DNA from: Gammaproteobacteria bacterium
Lineage (GTDB): Bacteria; Pseudomonadota; Gammaproteobacteria; GCA-001735895
Assembly: GCA_009937625.1 (NCBI GenBank)
Contig: JAACFA010000004.1
Coordinates: 1-34,707, forward strand
DNA: 34,707 bases
Reading direction: 5' to 3'
Of the stretch, positions 7,700 through 16,064 are shown piece by piece. Position 1 is the stretch's first letter, and each line of letters opens with the position of its first letter. Below the pieces are notes generated by a model. That model was given only the letters and a program-made list of their open reading frames with translations, was not told the DNA's origin and ran no database searches. The translations under genes were made by a program, and so were the position numbers.

Positions 7700-9331
7700 A
7701 TGACAATCGAATACGATCAACTGGAAGCCAATGCCGCCAATTTCGTGCCGCTGACGCCGCTTTCCTTTTTGCATCGAACCGCCGATATTTATCCGCAGCG
7801 CGAATCCCTTGTTTATAACCAGCGCCGCTATACCTGGGCGCAAACCCGCAACCGTTGCCTGCGCATCGCTTCCAGCCTGGCGGCACGCGGCATCGGAAAA
7901 AACGATACGGTTTCGGTGTTCGCATTCAATACGCCGGAAATGTTCGAGAGCCATTTTTCGATCCCGATGGCTGGCGCGGTGCTGAACACGATCAACACTC
8001 GTCTCGACGCGCCCACCGTCGGTTACATCATCGACCACGGCGAGTCACGGCTATTTATCTGCGACCGTCAGCTGTGGCCGGTGCTGGAGCAGGCCCTGCA
8101 GCACTGCGAGCGGCGACCCGAAATCGTCATCATTGACGATATAGACGCGAGCGAAAAACCCGCGTTACCCGACAATATCGAGTTCAGTTTTTACGAGGAC
8201 CTGGTGGATCGCGGTGACGATACCTTCGAGTGGCGTCCGCCCGAGGACGAGTGGCAAGCCTTGACGCTGAACTATACCTCGGGCACCACCGGTCTCCCCA
8301 AGGGCGTGGTTTATCACCACCGCGGCTCTTATCTGATGACCATGGGTACGGTTATTTCCTGGGCCTTGCCGCCGCATCCACGCTACCTCTACACGGTACC
8401 GATGTTTCACTGCAACGGCTGGGGCCATGCCTGGACCATGACCGCACTGGCGGCAACGGTAGTCTGCATCCGCGCATTCGTACCGAAGCTGTTCTTCGAA
8501 TTAGCCGAAGCGCACGACATCACCCATTTTGGCGGTGCGCCGATCGTGTTGAACATGCTCGCCAACGCACCGGCCGAGGATCAGAAAAAATTCGAACACA
8601 AGATCTACGCCATGACCGCCGGTGCGCCGCCCCCGGCCAAGGTGCTCGAGAGCATGGCGCAGTTCAATTTCGAGGTCATGCACGTTTACGGCCTCACCGA
8701 AACCTACGGCCATATCCTGCACTCGGCGCCACAGGACGACTGGTACCAGCAGTCGATCGAACGACAGGCGGAGCTGAAAGCGCGCCAGGGCGTGCGTTTT
8801 GCGATGACCGAAGCGGTAGACGTCATCGATCCGGAATCCGGCGAGTCGGTACCCTGGGATGCCGAAACCATGGGTGAGATCGTGATTCGCGGCAATACCG
8901 TCATGAAGGGTTACCTCAAGGATCCGAGAGCGACCGCCGAAGTCTTCAAAGACGGCTGGTTTTACAGCGGCGATATTGCGGTGGTGTATCCAGACGGTTA
9001 TATCCAGGTGAGGGATCGCGCCAAGGACGTGATTATTTCGGGTGGAGAAAACATTTCCTCGGTCGAGGTCGAGGGCGTGCTGTATAAGCACCCCGCGGTT
9101 GGCGAAGCCGCGGTGGTGGCACTGGCCGATGAAAAATGGGGCGAGGTGCCCTGTGCTTTTATCGAGCTCAAGGCGCAGGCCGAGACCAGCGAGCAGGAAC
9201 TCATCGACTTTTGCGCCAACAACATGGCGCGTTTCAAACGCCCCAAGAAAGTCGTTTTCGGGGAACTGCCCAAGACGGCAACCGGCAAGATCCAGAAAAA
9301 TGTATTGCGCGAACGGGCGAAAGAGTTGTAA
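7700..9331 (+). CDS. AMP-dependent acyl-CoA ligase
   Basis: YTSGTTGLPKGVVYHHRGSY, NTINTRLDAPTVGYIIDHGE, DGWFYSGDIAVVYPDGYIQVRDRAKDVIISGGENISSVEVE, GKIQK. Confidence 0.9.
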   Translation: MTIEYDQLEANAANFVPLTPLSFLHRTADIYPQRESLVYNQRRYTWAQTRNRCLRIASSLAARGIGKNDTVSVFAFNTPEMFESHFSIPMAGAVLNTINTRLDAPTVGYIIDHGESRLFICDRQLWPVLEQALQHCERRPEIVIIDDIDASEKPALPDNIEFSFYEDLVDRGDDTFEWRPPEDEWQALTLNYTSGTTGLPKGVVYHHRGSYLMTMGTVISWALPPHPRYLYTVPMFHCNGWGHAWTMTALAATVVCIRAFVPKLFFELAEAHDITHFGGAPIVLNMLANAPAEDQKKFEHKIYAMTAGAPPPAKVLESMAQFNFEVMHVYGLTETYGHILHSAPQDDWYQQSIERQAELKARQGVRFAMTEAVDVIDPESGESVPWDAETMGEIVIRGNTVMKGYLKDPRATAEVFKDGWFYSGDIAVVYPDGYIQVRDRAKDVIISGGENISSVEVEGVLYKHPAVGEAAVVALADEKWGEVPCAFIELKAQAETSEQELIDFCANNMARFKRPKKVVFGELPKTATGKIQKNVLRERAKEL

Positions 9332-9364
9332 AACCCAGGTTTGACCTTAGTTATTTTGCCTAAC

Positions 9365-10153
9365 ATGAATCAGGATATTTCACCCCTCGAACTGCGGCAC
9401 AGGATTCGCAGCGGCGCATTCACCAGCAACACTTCCGGTTATTCGCGTGGTTACGTGCAGGGCAATCTTTGCATTTTGCCAGCCGATTACGCCGGAGAAT
9501 TTCTGCAATTTTGTCAATCCAATCCGAAGCCCTGTCCGCTGATCGGGATGGCCACGAGCCCGGGTGACTACTACATTCCGAAACTCGGCGCGGATCTCGA
9601 CCTGCGCACCGATGTACCGAGCTACCGGGTGTTCGAAAACGGCGAATTGGTCGACGAAGTGCACGAGATCGGCGATCTCTGGCGCTCCGACCTGGTGTCG
9701 TTCGTACTCGGTTGCTCGTTTTCCTTCGAGGAGGCCCTGATCGACGACGGCCTGGAAATTCGCAACGTCACCGAGGGTGTCAACGTGCCGATGTATCGCA
9801 CCGATATCGACTGCAGTCCGGCGGGCCGCTTCGCCAGCAAGATGGTGGTCAGCATGCGCCCGATGATTCCGTCCGATGCGATTCGCGCGATTCAGATTTG
9901 CACCCGCTTCCCCGCGGTGCACGGCGCGCCGGTTCACTTCGGCGATCCCGCCCGGATCGGCGTGCGCGACATAAACCAGCCCGATTTCGGTGACGCCGTC
10001 ACCATTCGCGAGGACGAGGTGCCCGTGTTCTGGGCCTGCGGCGTGACGCCACAGGTTGCGGTCGAACAGGCCAGGCCGCCGTTTTGCATCACCCACTCGC
10101 CGGGCTGTATGCTGGTAACAGATCAGCCCAATAGTCACCTCGCGGTCATGTAG
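9365..10153 (+). CDS. DUF1445 (YcsI-like) protein; homologous to the N-terminal part of D-glutamate cyclase
   Basis: [41 protein letters not shown] and [13 protein letters not shown] are DUF1445 hallmarks; adjacent to pxpA. Confidence 0.85.
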   Translation: MNQDISPLELRHRIRSGAFTSNTSGYSRGYVQGNLCILPADYAGEFLQFCQSNPKPCPLIGMATSPGDYYIPKLGADLDLRTDVPSYRVFENGELVDEVHEIGDLWRSDLVSFVLGCSFSFEEALIDDGLEIRNVTEGVNVPMYRTDIDCSPAGRFASKMVVSMRPMIPSDAIRAIQICTRFPAVHGAPVHFGDPARIGVRDINQPDFGDAVTIREDEVPVFWACGVTPQVAVEQARPPFCITHSPGCMLVTDQPNSHLAVM

Positions 10154-10165
10154 CTGGAGGCAACC

Positions 10166-10897
10166 ATGTTAATGCTCAATTGCGACCTCGGTGAGAGCTA
10201 CGGCTCCTGGAAAATGGGACGTGACGACGAAGTCATGCCGCATATCGACCAGGCCAATATCGCCTGCGGGTTCCATGGCGGCGATCCGCTGGTGATGGAG
10301 CGTACCCTGGCGATGGCGAAGCAAAACAACGTCATGGTCGGGGCCCATCCTGCCTATCCCGATCTGGTCGGTTTTGGTCGTCGTCCGATGCACTGCTCGC
10401 CCGAGGAAATATCGGCGTTCATGCACTACCAAATCGCCGCCCTCGAAGGCATGGCCAAGATCCAGGGCCTGGAGCTCGCCTATGTAAAGCCTCACGGCGC
10501 GCTGTATAACGACATGATGGCGCGGGAATCGGTGCGCGCGCCGATTCTCAAAGCGATCGCCGATTTTCATAAACCGGTGCGGCTGATGCTACAGGCCACG
10601 CCCGAGGCCGATCTGCATCGCACCGAGGCCGCCTCCCATGGTATCGAGCTCTGGTTCGAGGCATTTGCCGATCGCTGCTACGACGACGACGGCAAGCTGC
10701 TGTCCCGTGCCAGGCCGGGTGCGGTGCACAACCGCGACAAGATGCTAGCCCAGGTCGAACAGATATGTCGTGAAGGCACGGTCACTTCGGTTAGCGGCCA
10801 TACCCTCGAATTGAGACCCGATACGCTATGCGTGCACGGTGATAACGACGAGGGCGTCGCGGCGATTAAAGAAATTCGCAAGATAATCCACTCCTGA
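10166..10897 (+). CDS. pxpA: 5-oxoprolinase subunit A (LamB/YcsF family)
   Basis: LNCDLGESYGSW, IDQANIACGFHGGDPLVMERT, VGAHPAYPDLVGFGRR, YVKPHGALYN. Confidence 0.93.
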   Translation: MLMLNCDLGESYGSWKMGRDDEVMPHIDQANIACGFHGGDPLVMERTLAMAKQNNVMVGAHPAYPDLVGFGRRPMHCSPEEISAFMHYQIAALEGMAKIQGLELAYVKPHGALYNDMMARESVRAPILKAIADFHKPVRLMLQATPEADLHRTEAASHGIELWFEAFADRCYDDDGKLLSRARPGAVHNRDKMLAQVEQICREGTVTSVSGHTLELRPDTLCVHGDNDEGVAAIKEIRKIIHS

Positions 10898-10904
10898 CAA
10901 CCCG

Positions 10905-11582
10905 ATGAAGATTGAAATCGCCGGGCAGAACGCATTTATCGTGTATTTTGCCGACCAGACCAGTGCGGCGATTTCCGCCCGAATCCAGGCGGCGGTGGCA
11001 AATATACTCGCGACGATGGGCGACAGCATTATCGACCTGGTACCGTCTTACGCGTCTCTGCTTGTCATCTTCGACCTCGATCGCAGCGACCATTTCGCGA
11101 TCAGAAAACAACTAGGCGCTGCGCTTACCGACCTCGATAACATCGACTCGAGCGCGGGCGAACTCGTCACGCTGCCGGTCTACTACGGCGTCGAATCGGG
11201 TCCCGACCTCGAGGGCATCGCCGAGCGTGCTGGCTTGAGTATCGAGCAGGTTATCGAAATCCACCAGCAGCAGGAGTACCGCGTCTACGCCATCGGTTTT
11301 GCTCCCGGGTTCGCGTATCTCGGCGAGGTCGACGAGCGCATAGCCGCGCCGCGGCTGGCGACTCCGCGGCAAAAGGTGCCACGCGGTGCGGTCGCCATCG
11401 CCGACCGTCAAACCGCCGTATACCCGGCGGTATCACCGGGTGGCTGGAACCTGATCGGGCTGTGCCCGACGCGTATGTTCGATCCTGACCGAACGCCCAG
11501 CATGCCGGTCAAGGTCGGCGACCGAATACGTTTCGAGGGCATTAGCCGCGACGAGTTTCTCGCCCAGGGCGGTGAATTATGA
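10905..11582 (+). CDS. pxpB: 5-oxoprolinase subunit B (KipI-like)
   Basis: VYAIGFAPGFAYLGEVDERIAAPRLATPRQKVPRGAVAIADRQTAVYP, SPGGWNLIG. Confidence 0.93.
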   Translation: MKIEIAGQNAFIVYFADQTSAAISARIQAAVANILATMGDSIIDLVPSYASLLVIFDLDRSDHFAIRKQLGAALTDLDNIDSSAGELVTLPVYYGVESGPDLEGIAERAGLSIEQVIEIHQQQEYRVYAIGFAPGFAYLGEVDERIAAPRLATPRQKVPRGAVAIADRQTAVYPAVSPGGWNLIGLCPTRMFDPDRTPSMPVKVGDRIRFEGISRDEFLAQGGEL

Positions 11583-12514
11583 GCGGCTTTATTGTCCAGC
11601 AGCCGGGATTGCTGAGCCTGCTGCTGGATCGCGGCCGCTACGGTGCTCATAACCTTGGCCTGACGACTGGTGGCCCCCTCGATTTCGTCGCCTTCGACTG
11701 GGCTAATCGCCTGCTGGGCAACGATGCCAACGCGACCTGTCTCGAGGTAGGCTTTGGCGGACTCTCGCTCGACGCTGAAATCGACAGCAGCTTCGTCATT
11801 ACCGGCGCCGAAGCTCCTTGCAAACTCAACGGTGATGCCATACCGCAGTGGCAGACGCTCGATATCCAGGCCGGCGACCGGCTCGAGATCGGCTTTGCCA
11901 CGAAGGGCACGCGCGCCTATCTGGCGGTTCGGGGTGGGTTCGACATAGCCCCGAGCTTTGGCAGCACCGCGACCGTGGTGCGTGAAAAAATCGGTGGCCT
12001 GCACGGCGATAAGCTACAGGCCGGTGATCGACTGCCCTGCAGCGGGGGCAGGATCGGCGACAAGCGTCGCCTGGCCGTGGCGGATCGGCCCGATTATGGT
12101 GAATTCGCCCGCCTGCGCGTGGTGCCCGGTTACCAGCAGGCCGTCTTCGGCCCGACGCAGCAGTGGCGCTTTTTCAACTCGGATTACCGCCTGACCGAAC
12201 GCTGCGATCGCATGGGTTTCCGCCTCGAAGGCGAAACCGTGCATTCGAACATGGTTGGTATGCTGTCCGAGGGCATATGCCATGGTGCGGTCCAGATTCC
12301 GGCCGACGGGCAACCGATCGTGCTGATGAACGATCGCCAGACCATTGGCGGCTATCCCAAGATAGGATCGGTGATCCCGCTCGATACTTCGAGACTGGCC
12401 CAGTTATCTCCGGGTTCGAGCGTGCGTTTCGAGGCAATCAGCATCGAGCAGGCGCACAACATTCACTGCCTCGAGCAGGCGCGTTTCCAACGCTGCAGCC
12501 TGCAGGCCTGTTGA
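11579..12514 (+). CDS. pxpC: 5-oxoprolinase subunit C (KipA-like)
   Basis: PGLLSLLLDRGRYGAHNLGLTTGGPLDFVAFDWANRLLGND, RAYLAVRGGFD; ATGA overlap with pxpB. Confidence 0.93.
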   Translation: MSGFIVQQPGLLSLLLDRGRYGAHNLGLTTGGPLDFVAFDWANRLLGNDANATCLEVGFGGLSLDAEIDSSFVITGAEAPCKLNGDAIPQWQTLDIQAGDRLEIGFATKGTRAYLAVRGGFDIAPSFGSTATVVREKIGGLHGDKLQAGDRLPCSGGRIGDKRRLAVADRPDYGEFARLRVVPGYQQAVFGPTQQWRFFNSDYRLTERCDRMGFRLEGETVHSNMVGMLSEGICHGAVQIPADGQPIVLMNDRQTIGGYPKIGSVIPLDTSRLAQLSPGSSVRFEAISIEQAHNIHCLEQARFQRCSLQAC

Positions 12515-12524
12515 GAGTAGAAGC

Positions 12525-13370
12525 ATGAACCAGGCCGCAGAACTGGCGCTTAGCCGCGTGATCGAAGATATCCTGGTGGCACGGAACCTGCGCGGCATGA
12601 AAACGCTGCAATCGCATCTCGAACCAGGCTATTGCCTGCGCGCGGCGCGGATACTGAACGATTGTCGCGGCAATATCCTGATCGGCACGGGCTTCCCGGT
12701 GGTCAAGACTTTCGAAACCGATGGGCCGGTCGGCGCCATCGCCATGTACGAAGCTTTCGAAAAACTCGGCGCTACCCCGACGATCGTCTGCGGGCGGCCA
12801 ATTTCGCAGGCGCTTGCCGAAAAATACCGGGTGCACGAAATCAGGGTTGGCGATCACGATCAGCGCGAGCAGGAAGCGCAGCAAGCGCTCGAACATTTCC
12901 AGCCAGAGGCGATCATATCGATCGAACGCCCCGGCCAGGCGGCCGACGGCGGCTACTACAACATGCGCGGCGAGAGTATCAGCGAACACACGGCCTGTTT
13001 CGATACCTTCATGACCGCGAGTCGATGCCCGACCATCGCTATCGGCGACGGCGGTAACGAAATCGGCATGGGCAAGGTTGCCGCGGCGCTGCAGGAGCTG
13101 AATATCGTACCGGCAACTACGAGTTGCGACGAGCTTATCGTCGCCGACGTTTCCAATTGGGGCGCCTACGGCATTATCTCGTTTCTGTCGCTGTGGACCG
13201 GGCGCGACCTGCTCGGCGAAATCGTGCCACTCGATACCCTGCGCTACATCTCCGAGCTCGGTAGCGTCGATGGCGTTACCCGCGTCAACCAGTTGACCGA
13301 GGACGGGCTCGACGCCAGCGAAGGTGAAAAGGTTTTACTCGAACTACGACAGGTTTGCGGCTTCACCTGA
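12525..13370 (+). CDS. DUF4392-type D-glutamate cyclase (C-terminal-half homolog)
   Basis: ILIGTGFPVVKTFETDGPVGAIAMYEAFEKLGATPTIV, SIERPGQAADGGYYNMRGESISEHT, IGDGGNEIGMGKV. Confidence 0.85.
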   Translation: MNQAAELALSRVIEDILVARNLRGMKTLQSHLEPGYCLRAARILNDCRGNILIGTGFPVVKTFETDGPVGAIAMYEAFEKLGATPTIVCGRPISQALAEKYRVHEIRVGDHDQREQEAQQALEHFQPEAIISIERPGQAADGGYYNMRGESISEHTACFDTFMTASRCPTIAIGDGGNEIGMGKVAAALQELNIVPATTSCDELIVADVSNWGAYGIISFLSLWTGRDLLGEIVPLDTLRYISELGSVDGVTRVNQLTEDGLDASEGEKVLLELRQVCGFT

Positions 13371-13500
13371 CGCCTATAGTTGCGGTCACTACCCTGCCCT
13401 GGCACCATTATTTCAATCGAGTGGCTCTATTCCGCCAAGTCGGGTTTCTGCTTAACTTGCGAGCCATTTTGAGTACTACCGAAACATCTGAGGCACTGGT

Positions 13501-14358
13501 ATGACGATTGCATATTTGAACGGTGAATTCCTGTCCCTGGAGGAAGCCCGCATATCGCCGATGGACCGAGGGTTCCTGTTTGGCGACGGCATATACGAAG
13601 TTATTCCCGCCTACGGTGGCAAAATGGTTGGCTTCGGACCGCATATATCACGGATGCGAGATGGCCTCGACGCGATCGAGATCAAGTTCGACTGGAGCGA
13701 TGAACAATGGCGTGACCTCTGCACCGCGCTGCTGGAAAAGAACGGCAACGGCAATCTCGGTATTTACCTGCACGTTACCCGTGGCGCCGACAGCAAACGA
13801 CATCACGCCTACCCCGAGGGCGTAGAGCCGACCCTGTTCGGCTATGCCTTCGAAATTCCCGCACCGCCGATACCGGACCGGGAGCACATCAAGCCCTACA
13901 CCTGCTCCACCGGTCGCGACATGCGCTGGGATCGCTGCAACATCAAGTCGATTTCGCTGCTCGGTAACGTCATGCATTTCCAGCAGGGCCATAGCAAGGG
14001 CGACGCCGAAATCCTGTTGTACAACGAACACGACGAACTCACCGAATGCGGTGCCTGCAACGCTTATGTCGTCAAGGACGGTATCGTCTCGACCCCACCG
14101 CTGGATCACCAGATTCTTCCCGGCATTACGCGCCACCTGCTACTCAGCGTGTTGCGTGCCGACGGCAGTATTCCGATCGAGGAACGCGTGATCACGATGG
14201 ATGAAGTCTGGGATGCCGACGAAATCTGGATCTCGAGCTCGAGCAAGGAAGTCGTCCCCGTGGTGAAGCTGGATGGCAAACCGGTCGGCGATGGCAACCC
14301 GGGCCCGGTCTGGGAAAAGGCCGCCAAACTCTACTCTGCCGGTAAATACGACTTTTAG
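13501..14358 (+). CDS. D-amino-acid transaminase (class IV aminotransferase)
   Basis: AYLNGEFLSLEEARISPMDRGFLFGDGIYEVIPAYGG, RWDRCNIKSISLLGNVM, DEIWISSSSKEVVPV. Confidence 0.9.
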   Translation: MTIAYLNGEFLSLEEARISPMDRGFLFGDGIYEVIPAYGGKMVGFGPHISRMRDGLDAIEIKFDWSDEQWRDLCTALLEKNGNGNLGIYLHVTRGADSKRHHAYPEGVEPTLFGYAFEIPAPPIPDREHIKPYTCSTGRDMRWDRCNIKSISLLGNVMHFQQGHSKGDAEILLYNEHDELTECGACNAYVVKDGIVSTPPLDHQILPGITRHLLLSVLRADGSIPIEERVITMDEVWDADEIWISSSSKEVVPVVKLDGKPVGDGNPGPVWEKAAKLYSAGKYDF

Positions 14359-14438
14359 CCACGCTTCGCGTCGCACGGATTTTAGCTGAAGCGGTCGACG
14401 GGTTTTGCCGGGCGCAGCATTGCGACCGATGCGTGTAG

Positions 14439-15011
14439 CTAGCGGTAAATCGCCTGCTCGGTAACGATCATGTCGAGCCTGACGTCCCAATCCTGCGGCA
14501 CGATGCGTTCGACCCTCTGCAACTCGTGCGCTACCCCGATCAAAACCGGCTCTGCATTCGAGGGATCCTTGCGGAAGGCGAAGCTTCGATCGTAAAAGCC
14601 TCCTCCCATCCCGATCCGGTTGCAGTCGGCGTCGAATACCACCAGCGGCACCAGCACCAGTTCCAGCGCGTCGGGTGCCAGCATGTCTCCGGAATCGACG
14701 TCGGGTTCGGGCAGACGAAACTTGTTGCTGCGCATCTTTTGCCCATGAAAATACGGTGCAAAACGCAGCGCCTGTTGATCCAGGTTCGGCAGGAATACCT
14801 GTTTACCCTGGGAAAGGGCGTGCTCGATCACGGGGTCCAGCCCGATCTCGCCATTGACCGCAAAATAAGCAGCAATGCTGCGCGCCTGCCGATACTCGGA
14901 CAAGCCCAGCACACGCTGCGCCAGCGCGCTGGCGGCCTGCTCGAGCACGGCATCGTCGAGCGCGGCGCGCCGCGCGCGATTGCGTTGTCTCAATTCGTCG
15001 TGAGATTCCAT
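14439..15011 (-). CDS. 5-formyltetrahydrofolate cyclo-ligase
   Basis: LVPLVVFDADCNRIGMGGGFYDRSF and LRQRNRARRAALDD; ATG at MESHDEL. Confidence 0.92.
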   Translation of the reverse strand: MESHDELRQRNRARRAALDDAVLEQAASALAQRVLGLSEYRQARSIAAYFAVNGEIGLDPVIEHALSQGKQVFLPNLDQQALRFAPYFHGQKMRSNKFRLPEPDVDSGDMLAPDALELVLVPLVVFDADCNRIGMGGGFYDRSFAFRKDPSNAEPVLIGVAHELQRVERIVPQDWDVRLDMIVTEQAIYR

Positions 15012-15049
15012 GGACTGCTCCCGCCTGGCATTAGCCGCGCATGATACTG

Positions 15050-15931
15050 TCAATCAACCAGGCTGAGTAGCCATTCCTTGAACGCCAGCACCGCGGGATT
15101 TTTCAGGTGTGACTCCGGGCAAACCACGTAGTAGCTGAATTCGTTTTCGAGGATCACGTCAAAAGGCCTCACCAGCCTACCCGATTCGAGATGATCTTCG
15201 ACGAACGTTGTCGAACCCAGTGCGATCCCCTGCCCGTCGAGCGCGGCCTGGATCAGCACGTTGGTGTCATCGATGATCGTTCCCTTGTCGGCCTGGATGT
15301 CGTTCAATCCGGCAAGCTTGAGCCAGTCGCGCCAGCATTCGTAATTAGCGTCGTGCAGCAGGGTGTAATAGTGAAGGTTGTCGATGCTGGTCAAAGGCTT
15401 GTCGTTGCGCAGGAAAGCCGGCGAGCAGACCGGAAAAAAATCGAGACTCAAAAGCTTGTCAGCGACCACGCCCGACCAGGCACCCTTACCGTAGGTAACC
15501 GCGATGTCGATTTCTTCACGCTCGAAGTCCACCGCGGCGTGAGCGTGGAACAGGCACAGGTCGATTTCCGGATACTGCAGCCAGAAGTATTTCAGGCGCG
15601 GCGACAGCCACTTGGCGGCGAACGACGGCGCCAGGCGCACGCTGATTATGTTGGAGTAATGATCCTTGCTGAGCATGCCGATCGCGGCCGAAACCCGGTC
15701 GAAAGCCTCGATAACCTCGGGCAACAGGGCCTTACCCTGCTCGGTCAGGGCCAGGCGTCTCGGATAGCGTTCAAACAGTGAAACGCCCAGGTATTCCTCG
15801 ATAACCTTGATCTGATGACTTATCGCGGCCTGGGTCACGTTAAGCTCGCGCGCAGCACCGGTAAAACTTAACAGACGCCCGGCGGCCTCGAAGCACTTGA
15901 GACTGTTCAACGGCGGTAAACGGCGCCCCAT
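15050..15931 (-). CDS. LysR-family transcriptional regulator, GcvA-like
   Basis: LPPLNSLKCFEAAGRLLSFTGAARELNVTQAAISHQIKVIEEYLGVSLFERYPRRLALTEQG HTH; GcvA-type effector domain. Confidence 0.93.
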   Translation of the reverse strand: MGRRLPPLNSLKCFEAAGRLLSFTGAARELNVTQAAISHQIKVIEEYLGVSLFERYPRRLALTEQGKALLPEVIEAFDRVSAAIGMLSKDHYSNIISVRLAPSFAAKWLSPRLKYFWLQYPEIDLCLFHAHAAVDFEREEIDIAVTYGKGAWSGVVADKLLSLDFFPVCSPAFLRNDKPLTSIDNLHYYTLLHDANYECWRDWLKLAGLNDIQADKGTIIDDTNVLIQAALDGQGIALGSTTFVEDHLESGRLVRPFDVILENEFSYYVVCPESHLKNPAVLAFKEWLLSLVD

Positions 15932-15943
15932 CGTGATACACCT

Positions 15944-15994
15944 ATGGATTATTAAAACTAATGCATACTATAAAAAATAATAGTTTGAATCCAT
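15944..15994. promoter_or_regulatory. Imperfect long inverted repeat in the lysR/mttB-like divergent intergenic region (putative regulator operator)
   Basis: ATGGATT-att-AAAACTA ... TAGTTT-g-AATCCAT; ATTAAAACTA (15951-15960) versus TAGTTTGAAT (15981-15990) is 9/10 inverted. CTAAT at 15958-15962. Confidence 0.5.
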
Positions 15995-16064
15995 TTAATT
16001 CTGATTCGAAAATGCCGGTTGTTGTGCCATTTCCTGTTAACGCTGGCAATCGAGGATAACCACC

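Noticed and set aside
7619-7700. N-terminal extension of the acyl-CoA ligase ORF
   Set aside because: Overlaps the upstream dehydrogenase gene; ATG at 7700 matches the expected start.
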